From the NCBI GenBank assembly GCA_017484125.1, contig JAFUTV010000033.1, positions 1 to 48,616 on the forward strand: a stretch of 48,616 nucleotides of DNA. The letters are read 5' to 3'. Source of the stretch: Bacilli bacterium. GTDB lineage: Bacteria; Bacillota_I; Bacilli_A; RF39; UBA660. Made by a program: the position numbers and the translations under genes. The notes under the pieces were generated by a model. It saw only the letters and a list, made by a program, of their open reading frames with translations. It had not been told where the DNA came from and made no database searches. Below, piece by piece: positions 24,711 to 33,580 of the stretch (positions within the stretch are counted from its first letter, which is position 1; each line of letters starts with the position of its first letter).

Positions 24711-25466
24711 TTATCTAATTTTTTTAAATAATCTTTTAGTGTTTTGATTTGTTAGTTTTTCAACTTCTTCAATACTTATATTTTTAATTTCTGATAACTT
24801 ATTTACAATATATTTGATATTGCTAGTTTTGTTTATTTCACTTCTACATGGTTCAGGACTAATATATGGACTATCGGTTTCTACTAAAAACAAATCATTA
24901 GGCACTCTTTTTGCTACTTCAATTGATTTTTTTGCATTTTTATAAGTTATTTTTCCAGCAAATGAAATATAATAGTTATTGCTTATTAAATAGTTTAAAT
25001 CATCTATATCAGGTTGAAAGCAATGAAAAACGCATCCATTCTCAGGCTTAACTGCTTTTTCAAAAATATCTATTATTAATTTATTTGCATTATTAGAATG
25101 AATAATTACTGGCAATTTAAGAAGATTAGCAATCATTATTTGTTTAATTAAGTATTTTATCTGTTCTTTAATATTATTATGTGATAAATCTAAGCCAATT
25201 TCTCCAATAGCTACTACTTTATCATTAAAAGATATTTTATATAATTCTTTTATATCTTCATTTTCTATATACAAAGGATGTATTCCAACAGCACAATAAA
25301 ACTTACTATTATCATTTGCAATAGCAATAGATTCTCTTGATGTAGCAATATTAAGGCCTACATTTATTACACTTTCAATATTTAAATTATTATTAATATC
25401 ATCTATATATTCTTTAGTATTATCTAAAACTTTACTATTAATATGCATATGAGAATCTATTATCAT
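24711..25466 (-). CDS. tatD: TatD family metal-dependent hydrolase/DNase
   Basis: 251 aa TIM-barrel hydrolase. Metal ligands and motifs in order: DSHMHI (first His pair), GIHP, GEIGLD, IIHSNN, FHCF, and VETDSPYISPEP. These match TatD, a 3'-5' DNase linked to DNA repair and peroxide damage. AAAGGAAA before ATG. Solitary gene with its own extended -10 promoter. Confidence 0.93.
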   Translation of the reverse strand: MIIDSHMHINSKVLDNTKEYIDDINNNLNIESVINVGLNIATSRESIAIANDNSKFYCAVGIHPLYIENEDIKELYKISFNDKVVAIGEIGLDLSHNNIKEQIKYLIKQIMIANLLKLPVIIHSNNANKLIIDIFEKAVKPENGCVFHCFQPDIDDLNYLISNNYYISFAGKITYKNAKKSIEVAKRVPNDLFLVETDSPYISPEPCRSEINKTSNIKYIVNKLSEIKNISIEEVEKLTNQNTKRLFKKIR

Positions 25467-25499
25467 TTTATATCATTTCCTTTAATTAAATTATGCAAT

Positions 25500-25527
25500 A
25501 TTATACCATTATTTATGATTAAGTTAA
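25500..25527 (-). promoter_or_regulatory. tatD promoter
   Basis: Minus strand TTAACT (25522-25527), 16-bp spacer ending in TGG, TATAAT (25500-25505): an extended -10 promoter about 34 bp before the ATG. Confidence 0.6.
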
Positions 25528-25681
25528 CTAAAAAAGGCCTTAATCAAGTCTAAATAGTTTAAGAGGATTATTTAATGATTAGATAGTTAAGATAGTCCGA
25601 AACCATCAAAACAAATAAATAAACAATTTAATTCTATAATCACTATACCATGAATTTAACTATAATTATTTTTATAAAAAT

Positions 25682-25722
25682 AAAAATACCTAAGGTTTCA
25701 AAAGCTTCCTAGGCATTTTTTT
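25682..25722 (-). terminator. Terminator of the HTH-repeat/sigma-like gene
   Basis: Stem of about 13 bp including G-U pairs (AAATGCCTAGGAAG with CTTAGGTATTT side) followed by TTTTTATTTTT on the minus strand, 11 bp after the stop at 25733. Confidence 0.7.
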
Positions 25723-25732
25723 AATAAATTTA

Positions 25733-27994
25733 TTAATTATCTTTTCTTGTTTTCCTTAATACTTTAACGCCATCATCATTTTTTAATAATGATAGGATTT
25801 CTATTTCTTTTTGTTTTATTTCATCTAGTGTTAAATTGAAATGATTTGATAAATCTTCATCACTATAATTTTCTTGATATTTTAACATAATAAGAGATAA
25901 ATCTTTAGGATCTAATAATGATAATACTTTCATCATATCTGAACTAAATGAATTATTTTCAGTTTCCTCATATGGATTGTTATGATCAAGATCAGAAATA
26001 TAATCAATCATTGATTTTTCTTTTCTTGTGCCTTTATCACGAGAATATTTCGCATCATCTAATGATAAACTATTATTTTGCTTTCTATATTTTTTTAAAT
26101 AAGTTCTAAAATAACCTTTTACAGACAAATCCATATACTTAATTATTTGTCCATAAATATTTAAATTAGTCCTATTTATTACCGTTAATAGATAATATTT
26201 AATTTCACTTTCAAAATCTTCATAATTACTATTATTTACTTTTACTTCATAATTACAACATAATGAATATATTGTTTTATATATATATCTTTTTTGTCTC
26301 AATAATATTTTATTTCTTGAATCATATAACTCACTTTTATATATACCAATTAAATCATACAGTTCAAATTGTTCAATGTCCTTTTTATTATTTTTTAAAT
26401 TATCAATTAAAGTAAAAATATCCTTTATTTTTTTATCAGTAATCATTTTATAATCATCATTATTTTTTTTATCAGAAAAATACCAAATCATATTGATTGC
26501 CTGATTAAATGAGAAGTCCATACTAACTAAATCATTTACGTTTTCAAAATCTATTTTTAAGAAAGCACATATCTCCCTTATTTCGTTTATATCATGTATT
26601 TTATTACTTTTTAGTTTATCAAATATTTCACTTATTTTATCTATTTGTAATTTATCTTCATATTTTTTTATTGCCGATTCTATAATTTGATCATTATCTA
26701 ATGAATTATCTTTAGATTCTAGTGTTTTAATTCTTCTCCAAATTGATAAATATGGATATCCATTTACATCACAGAATTTTGTTAATGATTGATCATTAAA
26801 ATAATATTTAGTTCTTAATGGTGGATGTTCAATATAATAATCTACAATTTGTTTTATTGCTTCATCTATATCAATATCAGTTTTATCTACATAGTCATAT
26901 AGATATCTTTGAATTACTGTATTATAATTTAAACCAATGCTATTACAATATGTTAAAAGCGGTATCCCATTGTAATAGTATTTGATGGAAAACTTTTGAT
27001 AAGATTCAACACACTCATCTACAATTTCTTGTAATGGTTTATTACTTCTTAATTGTTTTCTTAAAATAGCACAACGAATTGAACTTGCATTTAAATCATT
27101 TTGCTCGGCATAATCTTTTAAAGGTATGCCTTTATAATAATAAATTATTCCATACCTATTTATTGTTTTTATACCTTCCTCAATTAAATCATCAATATTC
27201 TTCGTGCTGTCTTTTGCTAATCCTCTTTTTACAAACGATACTACACTATAATATGATAAATCATTTTGAATACAATACTCCCTTAGAGATAATCCATTAT
27301 ACAGATATTTAAGTTCAAACTGTTGATATTGATTCATAATTGCTTCAACAAATTCATCATCACTTAATTCTTTAAAGTTATCATTATTTCTATATCTGCT
27401 TATATATGTAATTAAGTTTCTATAATTTAAATTATTATCATCACAATATTGTTTTAGTGGTATTCCTAAATAGTAATATTTATAAATTCCCTTATGAGCT
27501 TTATCTAAATATTGATTAATTAATTTTTCATCAGATAACTCTGGATTTTTTTCTTTTTCTCTATTGATGTATGTCCTAATAGAGTTGTAACTTATATCAG
27601 GATGGCTTTCACAATATTCCTTTAAAGGTACACCTTTATAAAAAAATCTAAAATTTTTATTATCGAATTCTTCCATTGCTAAAATTACTAATTCATCATT
27701 TGATAATTTTTCATTTTGCTTTCTTAAATTATTTATTCTAGAATTAATAGTTCCTATATTAATACCATTATCTATGCAATATTGTCTTAAAGATATTCCC
27801 TTATACATATATTTAATAGCACTACCATAAGCTTCTATAACCATATCCACAATTTCTTGTTCTGTATAGTTCTCATATTTTTTACTTTGTTTCTTTTTCC
27901 ATATTCTAGCACGTATGGTACTTATATTAATATTATTATCTTTACAATACTTCGATAAAGGTATGCCATTATATAAATACTTACTTTCTTGCAT
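25733..27994 (-). CDS. Eight tandem HTH-like repeats fused to a sigma-factor-like C-terminus
   Basis: 753 aa, no membrane segment. Residues 4-450 are eight repeats starting near 4, 60, 115, 171, 228, 284, 337 and 394, spaced about 56 aa, consensus Y-Y-x-G-I-P-L-x-x-Y-C-x-x-N-x-[LI]-N-Y-x-T-I-x-x-R-I, then a short acidic helix. The Cys/Asn/Ile pattern looks like a helix-turn-helix unit. Residues ~560-740 resemble sigma-70 family regions 2 and 4: FESEIKYYLLTVINR, FRTYLKKYRKQNNSLSLDDA, and a C-terminal LSLLDPKDLSLIMLKYQENYSDEDLSNHFNLTLDEIKQKE HTH. Inference: a DNA-binding transcription regulator or alternative sigma factor with a multivalent DNA-reading arm. GGTGGTG before the ATG. No name in my knowledge fits. 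Confidence 0.75.
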   Translation of the reverse strand: MQESKYLYNGIPLSKYCKDNNINISTIRARIWKKKQSKKYENYTEQEIVDMVIEAYGSAIKYMYKGISLRQYCIDNGINIGTINSRINNLRKQNEKLSNDELVILAMEEFDNKNFRFFYKGVPLKEYCESHPDISYNSIRTYINREKEKNPELSDEKLINQYLDKAHKGIYKYYYLGIPLKQYCDDNNLNYRNLITYISRYRNNDNFKELSDDEFVEAIMNQYQQFELKYLYNGLSLREYCIQNDLSYYSVVSFVKRGLAKDSTKNIDDLIEEGIKTINRYGIIYYYKGIPLKDYAEQNDLNASSIRCAILRKQLRSNKPLQEIVDECVESYQKFSIKYYYNGIPLLTYCNSIGLNYNTVIQRYLYDYVDKTDIDIDEAIKQIVDYYIEHPPLRTKYYFNDQSLTKFCDVNGYPYLSIWRRIKTLESKDNSLDNDQIIESAIKKYEDKLQIDKISEIFDKLKSNKIHDINEIREICAFLKIDFENVNDLVSMDFSFNQAINMIWYFSDKKNNDDYKMITDKKIKDIFTLIDNLKNNKKDIEQFELYDLIGIYKSELYDSRNKILLRQKRYIYKTIYSLCCNYEVKVNNSNYEDFESEIKYYLLTVINRTNLNIYGQIIKYMDLSVKGYFRTYLKKYRKQNNSLSLDDAKYSRDKGTRKEKSMIDYISDLDHNNPYEETENNSFSSDMMKVLSLLDPKDLSLIMLKYQENYSDEDLSNHFNLTLDEIKQKEIEILSLLKNDDGVKVLRKTRKDN

Positions 27995-28018
27995 AATAAC
28001 ACCACCAAATTAAATTAT

Positions 28019-28027
28019 ATTATAACA
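28019..28027 (-). promoter_or_regulatory. Extended -10 box of the sigma-like gene
   Basis: Minus strand TGTTATAAT, 24 bp before the ATG at 27994. Confidence 0.5.
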
Positions 28028-28116
28028 CAAAATAATTAAATTTAAGTATAATCAGTCAATTATAATCTACAGCATATTATTGATAAAATTAATAACTAGC
28101 TACATATCTTATCAAA

Positions 28117-28153
28117 AAAAATATAAAAACTAATTCATTTCTGAATTAGTTTT
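28117..28153 (-). terminator. tmRNA terminator
   Basis: Perfect 12-bp stem AAAACTAATTCA / TGAATTAGTTTT (28126-28137, 28142-28153), 4-nt loop, T-rich tail on the minus strand, 34 nt after the tmRNA CCA end. A small CTCGA/TCGAG hairpin lies between. Confidence 0.8.
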
Positions 28154-28186
28154 AAGTAAACTCGAAAGTTCGAGCAGATTTCCCTA

Positions 28187-28557
28187 TGGTGGAGTAGAGG
28201 AGACTTGAACTCCTGTCCAAACTATATGGTAAGACAACATCTACAAGTTTAGTAGGATTTATAATTTCATTAAATAACTGGCTACTACGTACCTATTACT
28301 TAACTAAGATTAGTTAAATTCATATTATAACCTAATCAATTATAATATATAACCTATATATATGATCTTCTATCTTAAACTATAGGTAAATTTAAGTAGA
28401 AGAACTCCCATACCTTCAATTAGGCAAATGCAGGAGTGAATGCTCCAATTGAGCTTTCATTGTTATCATTTAATTTTAATTTATAAGTTTTAAGTCATTA
28501 ATAGACTACTTGCAATCATCTTCCATAAAAATAGCCTGTCGAAACCATAGCTACCCC
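28187..28557 (-). ncRNA. ssrA: tmRNA (ssrA)
   Basis: Transfer-messenger RNA for ribosome rescue. The 5' end GGGGTAG pairs with CTACTCC (one G-U) before an encoded ACCA; GGTTTCGACAGG is the conserved 5' segment, and GGACAGGAGTTCAAGTCTCC is the T-arm. About 371 nt. The tag reading frame ends at 28420-28422 (TAA) and its last residues read SSIGAFTPAFA; the resume codon is not certain (open frame extends back past LNDNNE). An AFA-type end resembles Mollicutes tags rather than the usual LAA. RNase P would mature the 5' end and the CCA is encoded. Confidence 0.93.
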
Positions 28558-28567
28558 ATGCGCTATA

Positions 28568-28596
28568 ATAATAGCACCAAAAAAATATTAAGTCAA
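28568..28596 (-). promoter_or_regulatory. ssrA promoter
   Basis: Minus strand TTGACT (28591-28596), 17-bp spacer, TATTAT (28568-28573); the mature tmRNA starts 11 nt after the -10, leaving a short leader for RNase P. Confidence 0.75.
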
Positions 28597-28683
28597 TTGT
28601 TTAATAAATTCTCTTTTCTTAATTAATAAAGATATTAATATCTAAAAAATAAAAGAATCTTTTTTATTTATTTAAGAAAAAAT

Positions 28684-28712
28684 TTGACAAATATGATACT
28701 TTATGTTAATAT
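28684..28712 (+). promoter_or_regulatory. Promoter of the J-like/surface protein operon
   Basis: TTGACA (28684-28689), 17-bp spacer, TAATAT (28707-28712). A ~45-nt leader with a weak TTAAATG/CATTTAA hairpin and AAAGGGGG ribosome binding site follow. Confidence 0.75.
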
Positions 28713-28768
28713 ATGGAGCCATAAATTTAAATGGGCATGTTCTCATTTAAAAAGGGGGTTATTTTATT

Positions 28769-30004
28769 ATGAAAAATAATGAAAAAAGCAACATAGATTA
28801 TAATCACAATTATTATTATGATTTAGGAGTTAGTGAAGATGCTAGTATATCTGAAATTAGACTTGCATTTAGAAAATTAATGGATGCTGTTAGCAATGAT
28901 TCAACATTAAGTGATAAAGATGCAAATATGTATTTAGAAAGACTAACATTTGCATATCATGTATTAACTGATGAAGAAGAAAGAACTAGATATGATAAGA
29001 TTAGAAAAGAAAGAAAAGTAACAAATGAAATAGTTAGACGTAAAAAAGGTGATGTTAAAAATAACAATAGTGACATTGAACGTGACTTAGATACTGGTGC
29101 TGATGTTAGCAAAAAAACTAGTAATATACCTTTTTATATTTGTGCTGGTGTTCTTGGCGCAGCAATTATCACAACTGGTATATTAGCTTATGAAGCTGTT
29201 AAACTAAAAAATAGTATTAACGATGAAACAACTACAGTTTCTGATGATAATACTAGATCAATGGAAAACCAAGATTTAACACAATCAGATCAAACTAGTG
29301 ATTTTAATAATCAATTAGATGATTCTAATGACGATATCGTTACACAAGAAGAAAGTGTACCTGTTGTTGAAGAAGTTCAAGAAGTTGAAGAAGATATTGA
29401 AACTAAAATAGCAAGAACAACAGATGAAGCATATAGTGTACTTCAACAAAATACTGATGACACTATCAAATATTCTTTTGATAGAGACACAGTTGAAGCT
29501 TTAGTTAGATATGCTAATGGTGAAAGACTTTTTACAAATGAATATTCTTATGAACAATTATATGCACTTGCCCAAAATGGTGTAGATATCTCAATGTTTT
29601 ATAAAGATGCAGTTTCATATGATAATATTAAAAATTTAGATTATGCTATGTTAGCTATAAATGAAAATAATAATACATATGATGATGAATACAATGCATA
29701 CAAAGCTATAGATTTAGCAATAGATAGTATGGATCAAAATAATTTTGCTGAAGTAATTGCAATAAGAGCTGCTATTGATGCAAATATTGATAGAAATTCT
29801 ATGGCAATGTTAAGAGATGGAGCTTTAGAAAATGGTAATGAAGGAGAAACTTATTACCAAGAAAAAGCATCTATTGATTCAGCAAAAAAAGAAGAATGTA
29901 AGAGAATATATAACGATGTAGATTTAAATAATGCTGACAGTGCAATTATGCAAGCAACATATAAAGCACTTGATGCAGATAGTGAATTAGTAAGATCAAG
30001 ATAA
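28769..30004 (+). CDS. Membrane-anchored J-domain-like protein lacking HPD
   Basis: 411 aa. Residues ~14-76 match a J-domain in order (YYYDLGVSEDASISEIRLAFRKL ... YLERLTFAYHVLTDEEERTRYDKIRK) but the HPD tripeptide between helices II and III is replaced (VSND at 41-44), so it should not stimulate DnaK ATPase in the usual way. A single membrane helix follows (about 120-142), then an acidic, Asn/Asp/Gln-rich external domain with a helical C-terminal part (220-411). First gene of a three-gene operon; the intervals are 21-22 bp with strong ribosome binding sites. Confidence 0.75.
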   Translation: MKNNEKSNIDYNHNYYYDLGVSEDASISEIRLAFRKLMDAVSNDSTLSDKDANMYLERLTFAYHVLTDEEERTRYDKIRKERKVTNEIVRRKKGDVKNNNSDIERDLDTGADVSKKTSNIPFYICAGVLGAAIITTGILAYEAVKLKNSINDETTTVSDDNTRSMENQDLTQSDQTSDFNNQLDDSNDDIVTQEESVPVVEEVQEVEEDIETKIARTTDEAYSVLQQNTDDTIKYSFDRDTVEALVRYANGERLFTNEYSYEQLYALAQNGVDISMFYKDAVSYDNIKNLDYAMLAINENNNTYDDEYNAYKAIDLAIDSMDQNNFAEVIAIRAAIDANIDRNSMAMLRDGALENGNEGETYYQEKASIDSAKKEECKRIYNDVDLNNADSAIMQATYKALDADSELVRSR

Positions 30005-30025
30005 AGGAAATGGAGGTAAAAACTC

Positions 30026-31162
30026 ATGGAAAACGTGGAAGATAAAGATTATCTAATGGTTATTGAAGATGAAGAAGATGAAGAACTAGCCAAAAAAGCT
30101 AGAAATGCAAAAATAATAACTACTAGTGCAGCTTTACTTGGAATAGCACTTTTAGCTGGTGCACTATATATTTCACATAAAGAAAAAACAAAAATTGTAC
30201 CACAAGTAGATGATGGCAGTTCAAACCAAACAACATATGAATCAATTATAGTAGATAGTGATCAAGATATTATTATTCCAACAAGTGAAGATAGTTTTGT
30301 AGCTATAAATGATTCTATAATAGATGATAATAAAACTGAAAATACTCAAGATATTATTATCAAAGATGAAATTGTTAAATCTTCTGAAGAAGTAGAAAAT
30401 AATGAATTTACTTTCAAAGAAGTCGACTATTCAAACGTTGCAACTTTCTATAATCATATAATTGAAAATAGAAATAAATACGGAAGTTTTGCTGAAAGTT
30501 TCCAAAGTGAGGAAGACGTTAAAAACTTTATCAATTTTGTTTATAACTTTGATGAGTTATATGCCTATAATGATTCAACTATAAGATCACAAGAAGATTA
30601 TGACGCTATAATAAGAGATTATTATAAATCTTGTGTTAGACATGATGTTTTAGGACAACTTCATCTATTATTTAAAGATGATACTCTAGCACAAAAGAAA
30701 CTTCAAGAAGCTGAAGAATTAGCATATGACTTAAAAAACGGAAGTGGAAAAGATTATACTATCGCAAATAAATATTATACTTGGTTTGGAGTAAACCTAT
30801 GTGATGGTAGAACAAATATTGATAGAAATACAAAAAACGCACCATTAATTGATGGTTTAAGAGAACAATATGAACAATATAGATATTCAGGTAATATGTT
30901 AAATGCAAGAAAATATCAAAAAAATGATTCATTACCTATTGAAGGTATAAATATGTATTATTCTGAAGAATTACCTGAAGGAATGGAAGTTGTTGAAGTT
31001 CAAAATTCATACAGTTGTCCAGACTGGGGAATTGATAACATTGTATCTAAATCTGAAGAAGATACAGAAACAAGATTAGTAAAAAAAGAAAATGGTATAG
31101 ATTTATTTAAGGAAGTTGATGATGCCTTTGATTTAGTGCTAGGCACTTCACTAGAAAGATAG
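30026..31162 (+). CDS. Single-pass membrane protein with external domain, unknown
   Basis: 378 aa. Short acidic cytosolic head (EDEEDEELAKKARNAK), one membrane helix (about 30-50), a disordered acidic linker to ~130, then an external globular region (about 135-378) ending CPDWGIDN ... FDLVLGTSLER. Same orientation and layout as the upstream J-like protein, but without a J-domain. No known family. GGAGG 9 nt before ATG. Likely partner of the neighbouring proteins in one surface complex (inference). Confidence 0.7.
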   Translation: MENVEDKDYLMVIEDEEDEELAKKARNAKIITTSAALLGIALLAGALYISHKEKTKIVPQVDDGSSNQTTYESIIVDSDQDIIIPTSEDSFVAINDSIIDDNKTENTQDIIIKDEIVKSSEEVENNEFTFKEVDYSNVATFYNHIIENRNKYGSFAESFQSEEDVKNFINFVYNFDELYAYNDSTIRSQEDYDAIIRDYYKSCVRHDVLGQLHLLFKDDTLAQKKLQEAEELAYDLKNGSGKDYTIANKYYTWFGVNLCDGRTNIDRNTKNAPLIDGLREQYEQYRYSGNMLNARKYQKNDSLPIEGINMYYSEELPEGMEVVEVQNSYSCPDWGIDNIVSKSEEDTETRLVKKENGIDLFKEVDDAFDLVLGTSLER

Positions 31163-31184
31163 ATAACGTTAGGGGGTAAAAATT

Positions 31185-33557
31185 ATGTATTATGATGATA
31201 ATGTAAAAATTAAAATTGATTGGAAAAATTTAATAATAAAATTAATCTTAGTAGTATTATTTGTATTATTAATTATTTGGTTATTTCCTGTACCAAAATT
31301 AGATACATTCTACAATAAAATTTACAATGAAAATTTATCTAATATGAAAGAAGTTTCTGAAAAATATTTCGCTAGTGAAAATTTACCAGAAACTACAGGA
31401 AGTTCTGTAACTATTAAACTTCAAGATATGCTTGATAAAAAAATTATTACTAATTTTACAGATAAAAATAATAAAGAATGTAGTAATACAAATTCATATG
31501 CACAAGTAACTAAAACTGATAATAATAATTATGTATTAAAAGTTCAATTATCTTGTGATGATAAAACTGACTATATTTTAGAAAACTTAGATACAGTTAA
31601 AACTGTATATGTTAATAAAAATTCTGGAAATGCTAATGTTAATTCAAATTCTAATAATGATAGTAACGCAGAAAACAAAAATGAATCAAGTAATGAAACT
31701 ATTCAAGGTCAAGATGATGGAATTGAAATTGATCCTAGCATATTAAATAGTGGTGATAGTAAATATGATAAAGATTTATCTGTTACTGAATATGAGTATA
31801 AAAAACCAATAGTTAAACAAACAACAACATATGTTTGTCCTGAAGGTTATATAAGAGACAATAATTCTTGTTATAAATATGAAACAGGTGAAACTATTGA
31901 TGCTACACCATTATACTTTAATGATGTAACTCAAAAAACTGATGCTAAGAAAAATGTAACAGGTGCTTATACTAAAAAAGGAAAAGTAATTAAAACTGTT
32001 GAAAAAGAAGAAAAAATATGTCCAGAAGGATATACATTAAATGGAAATATTTGTTATAAATACGTAAATGCTACAGTAGTTCCAGGAACAACAACATACG
32101 TTTGTCCTGAAGGTTATACTAAAAATGGTACTTCATGTACTAAAACATTAACTGCAACTGAAAAAGTAGGAGATACTTCTTATTATTGTCCTGAAGGTTA
32201 TAGTTTATATGGAACTAAATGTTATAAATATGTAGATGCTAATAAAAATATTAACCAAGGCTCATATTACTATACATGTGATAAGGGTGTTGGAAGCTTA
32301 AATGGTACTAAGTGTACATATTCTGCATCAAGACAAAACGGATCAACTACATGTAAATGTACTGAAGGATATGAAGAAAACGGAAGATGTGTTGTAAATT
32401 CATCTTATACTGGAACATATCATGCAGGTCAAATAAATTATCAAAGTTGTCCAAGTGGATATAGTGAATCAGGTAGTAAATGTACTAAGACTAATTCATA
32501 TGCAGCTACTAAAAATGTATCATGGAGTAATCCAACAGTATCTACATCAAGTACAGCATTATCAGAATATAATAATGGTACAACAAAGAGAGTATTAGCT
32601 AACAAGAGTTGTACACTTAGAGGTTGCACATATACATATCATACATACACTGCTAACGTAAGTTATTCTTGTCCAAATGGTGGTACTCTATCAAATCAAT
32701 CATGTATTTCTTATAGTACTATAGATAGATCTTATACTACAACTGATGCATACTATACATGTAATGATGGTTCAAGACAATCAAGTTCTACATGTTATAC
32801 AAAAACATACAAAGATAAAACATGTAATACTACATCTGGATCATATTATTGTCCATATGGTGGTAGTGTAAATCAATCTAATGGAACATGTACTTATGAT
32901 GCTACATATCATAAAAATGATGATAATGTATCATATACTTGTCCAGATGGTTATCATGTAGTAGCTGGAAATAGTCAAAGATGTGAACAAATAATTGATG
33001 CTACAATTAAAACTGGTGAAACTACATATTCTTGTCCAGCTGGATATACAGTAAATGGTAAGAATTGTACAAATACAATTGCTGCTACTCCAGTAACAAC
33101 TGATACTAAATATACATGCCCAAGTGGTTATGTTCAAGAAGGAACTACATGTTATCAATACACTGAACCTACAAATAAGAAGACATATAAATATAATTGC
33201 TCAGAAGGTTATACTAAAAATGGTGAAGGTGAAAAAACAACATGTACTAAAAAAGTAGAATCAACAACTACATATTATTGTGAAGATGAAGATGAAGAAC
33301 TAGTTGGAGATAAATGTGTTAAAGTTGTTAAAGGTGGAATAAAAGGATATACTTGTCCTGAAGGTTATATTTTAAATAAAAATAAATGTGTTAAGAAAAC
33401 TTTAGAGTGTGCACCACTTCAAGAGGTAACAAATACATCTACAACTTATGAATATACTTGGAGTAGTGATCCATACTTACAAGGATGGACACAAACTGGT
33501 AAGACTAGAACATCTAATACTACACAAGTAACAAATATTAACGCATATGAAAAGTAG
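31185..33557 (+). CDS. Membrane-anchored surface protein with ~16 CPxGY...C repeats
   Basis: 790 aa. N-terminal anchor (about 14-37), then a ~110-aa domain (SEKYFASENLP...TIKLQDMLDKKIIT...YAQVTK) with two Cys, like heads of other gut Bacilli surface proteins, an Asn/Ser linker, and about sixteen ~25-45-residue repeats of the type TTYxCPxGYxxxGxxCxKx between ~215 and 770. The two cysteines per repeat suggest EGF-like disulphide-linked modules on a stalk. Adhesin or scaffold is the likely role. Repeats vary strongly (CPEGY, CPSGY, CNDG, CPYGG), so they are old rather than freshly duplicated. Last operon gene; strong AGGGGG site. Confidence 0.75.
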   Translation: MYYDDNVKIKIDWKNLIIKLILVVLFVLLIIWLFPVPKLDTFYNKIYNENLSNMKEVSEKYFASENLPETTGSSVTIKLQDMLDKKIITNFTDKNNKECSNTNSYAQVTKTDNNNYVLKVQLSCDDKTDYILENLDTVKTVYVNKNSGNANVNSNSNNDSNAENKNESSNETIQGQDDGIEIDPSILNSGDSKYDKDLSVTEYEYKKPIVKQTTTYVCPEGYIRDNNSCYKYETGETIDATPLYFNDVTQKTDAKKNVTGAYTKKGKVIKTVEKEEKICPEGYTLNGNICYKYVNATVVPGTTTYVCPEGYTKNGTSCTKTLTATEKVGDTSYYCPEGYSLYGTKCYKYVDANKNINQGSYYYTCDKGVGSLNGTKCTYSASRQNGSTTCKCTEGYEENGRCVVNSSYTGTYHAGQINYQSCPSGYSESGSKCTKTNSYAATKNVSWSNPTVSTSSTALSEYNNGTTKRVLANKSCTLRGCTYTYHTYTANVSYSCPNGGTLSNQSCISYSTIDRSYTTTDAYYTCNDGSRQSSSTCYTKTYKDKTCNTTSGSYYCPYGGSVNQSNGTCTYDATYHKNDDNVSYTCPDGYHVVAGNSQRCEQIIDATIKTGETTYSCPAGYTVNGKNCTNTIAATPVTTDTKYTCPSGYVQEGTTCYQYTEPTNKKTYKYNCSEGYTKNGEGEKTTCTKKVESTTTYYCEDEDEELVGDKCVKVVKGGIKGYTCPEGYILNKNKCVKKTLECAPLQEVTNTSTTYEYTWSSDPYLQGWTQTGKTRTSNTTQVTNINAYEK

Positions 33558-33580
33558 GAACATTCCTACTTTTTTATTTT
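33551..33580. terminator. Bidirectional terminator between surface operon and LysR gene
   Basis: Stem AAAGTAGG / CCTACTTT with 6-nt loop; T runs on both strands. The TAG stop of the repeat protein lies in the stem, and the LysR stop is at its right edge. Confidence 0.8.

Larger units (their letters stand above)
25467..25732. other. 266-bp non-coding gap between the sigma-like gene and tatD
   Basis: Holds the tatD promoter at its left end and the sigma-like gene terminator at its right end. The middle (about 25515-25660) has no ORF above 15 codons; it shows a small inverted repeat (GATTAAG near 25517 with CTTAATC near 25541) and AGGCCTTTTTT on the minus strand. No known RNA family recognised. 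Confidence 0.4.
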
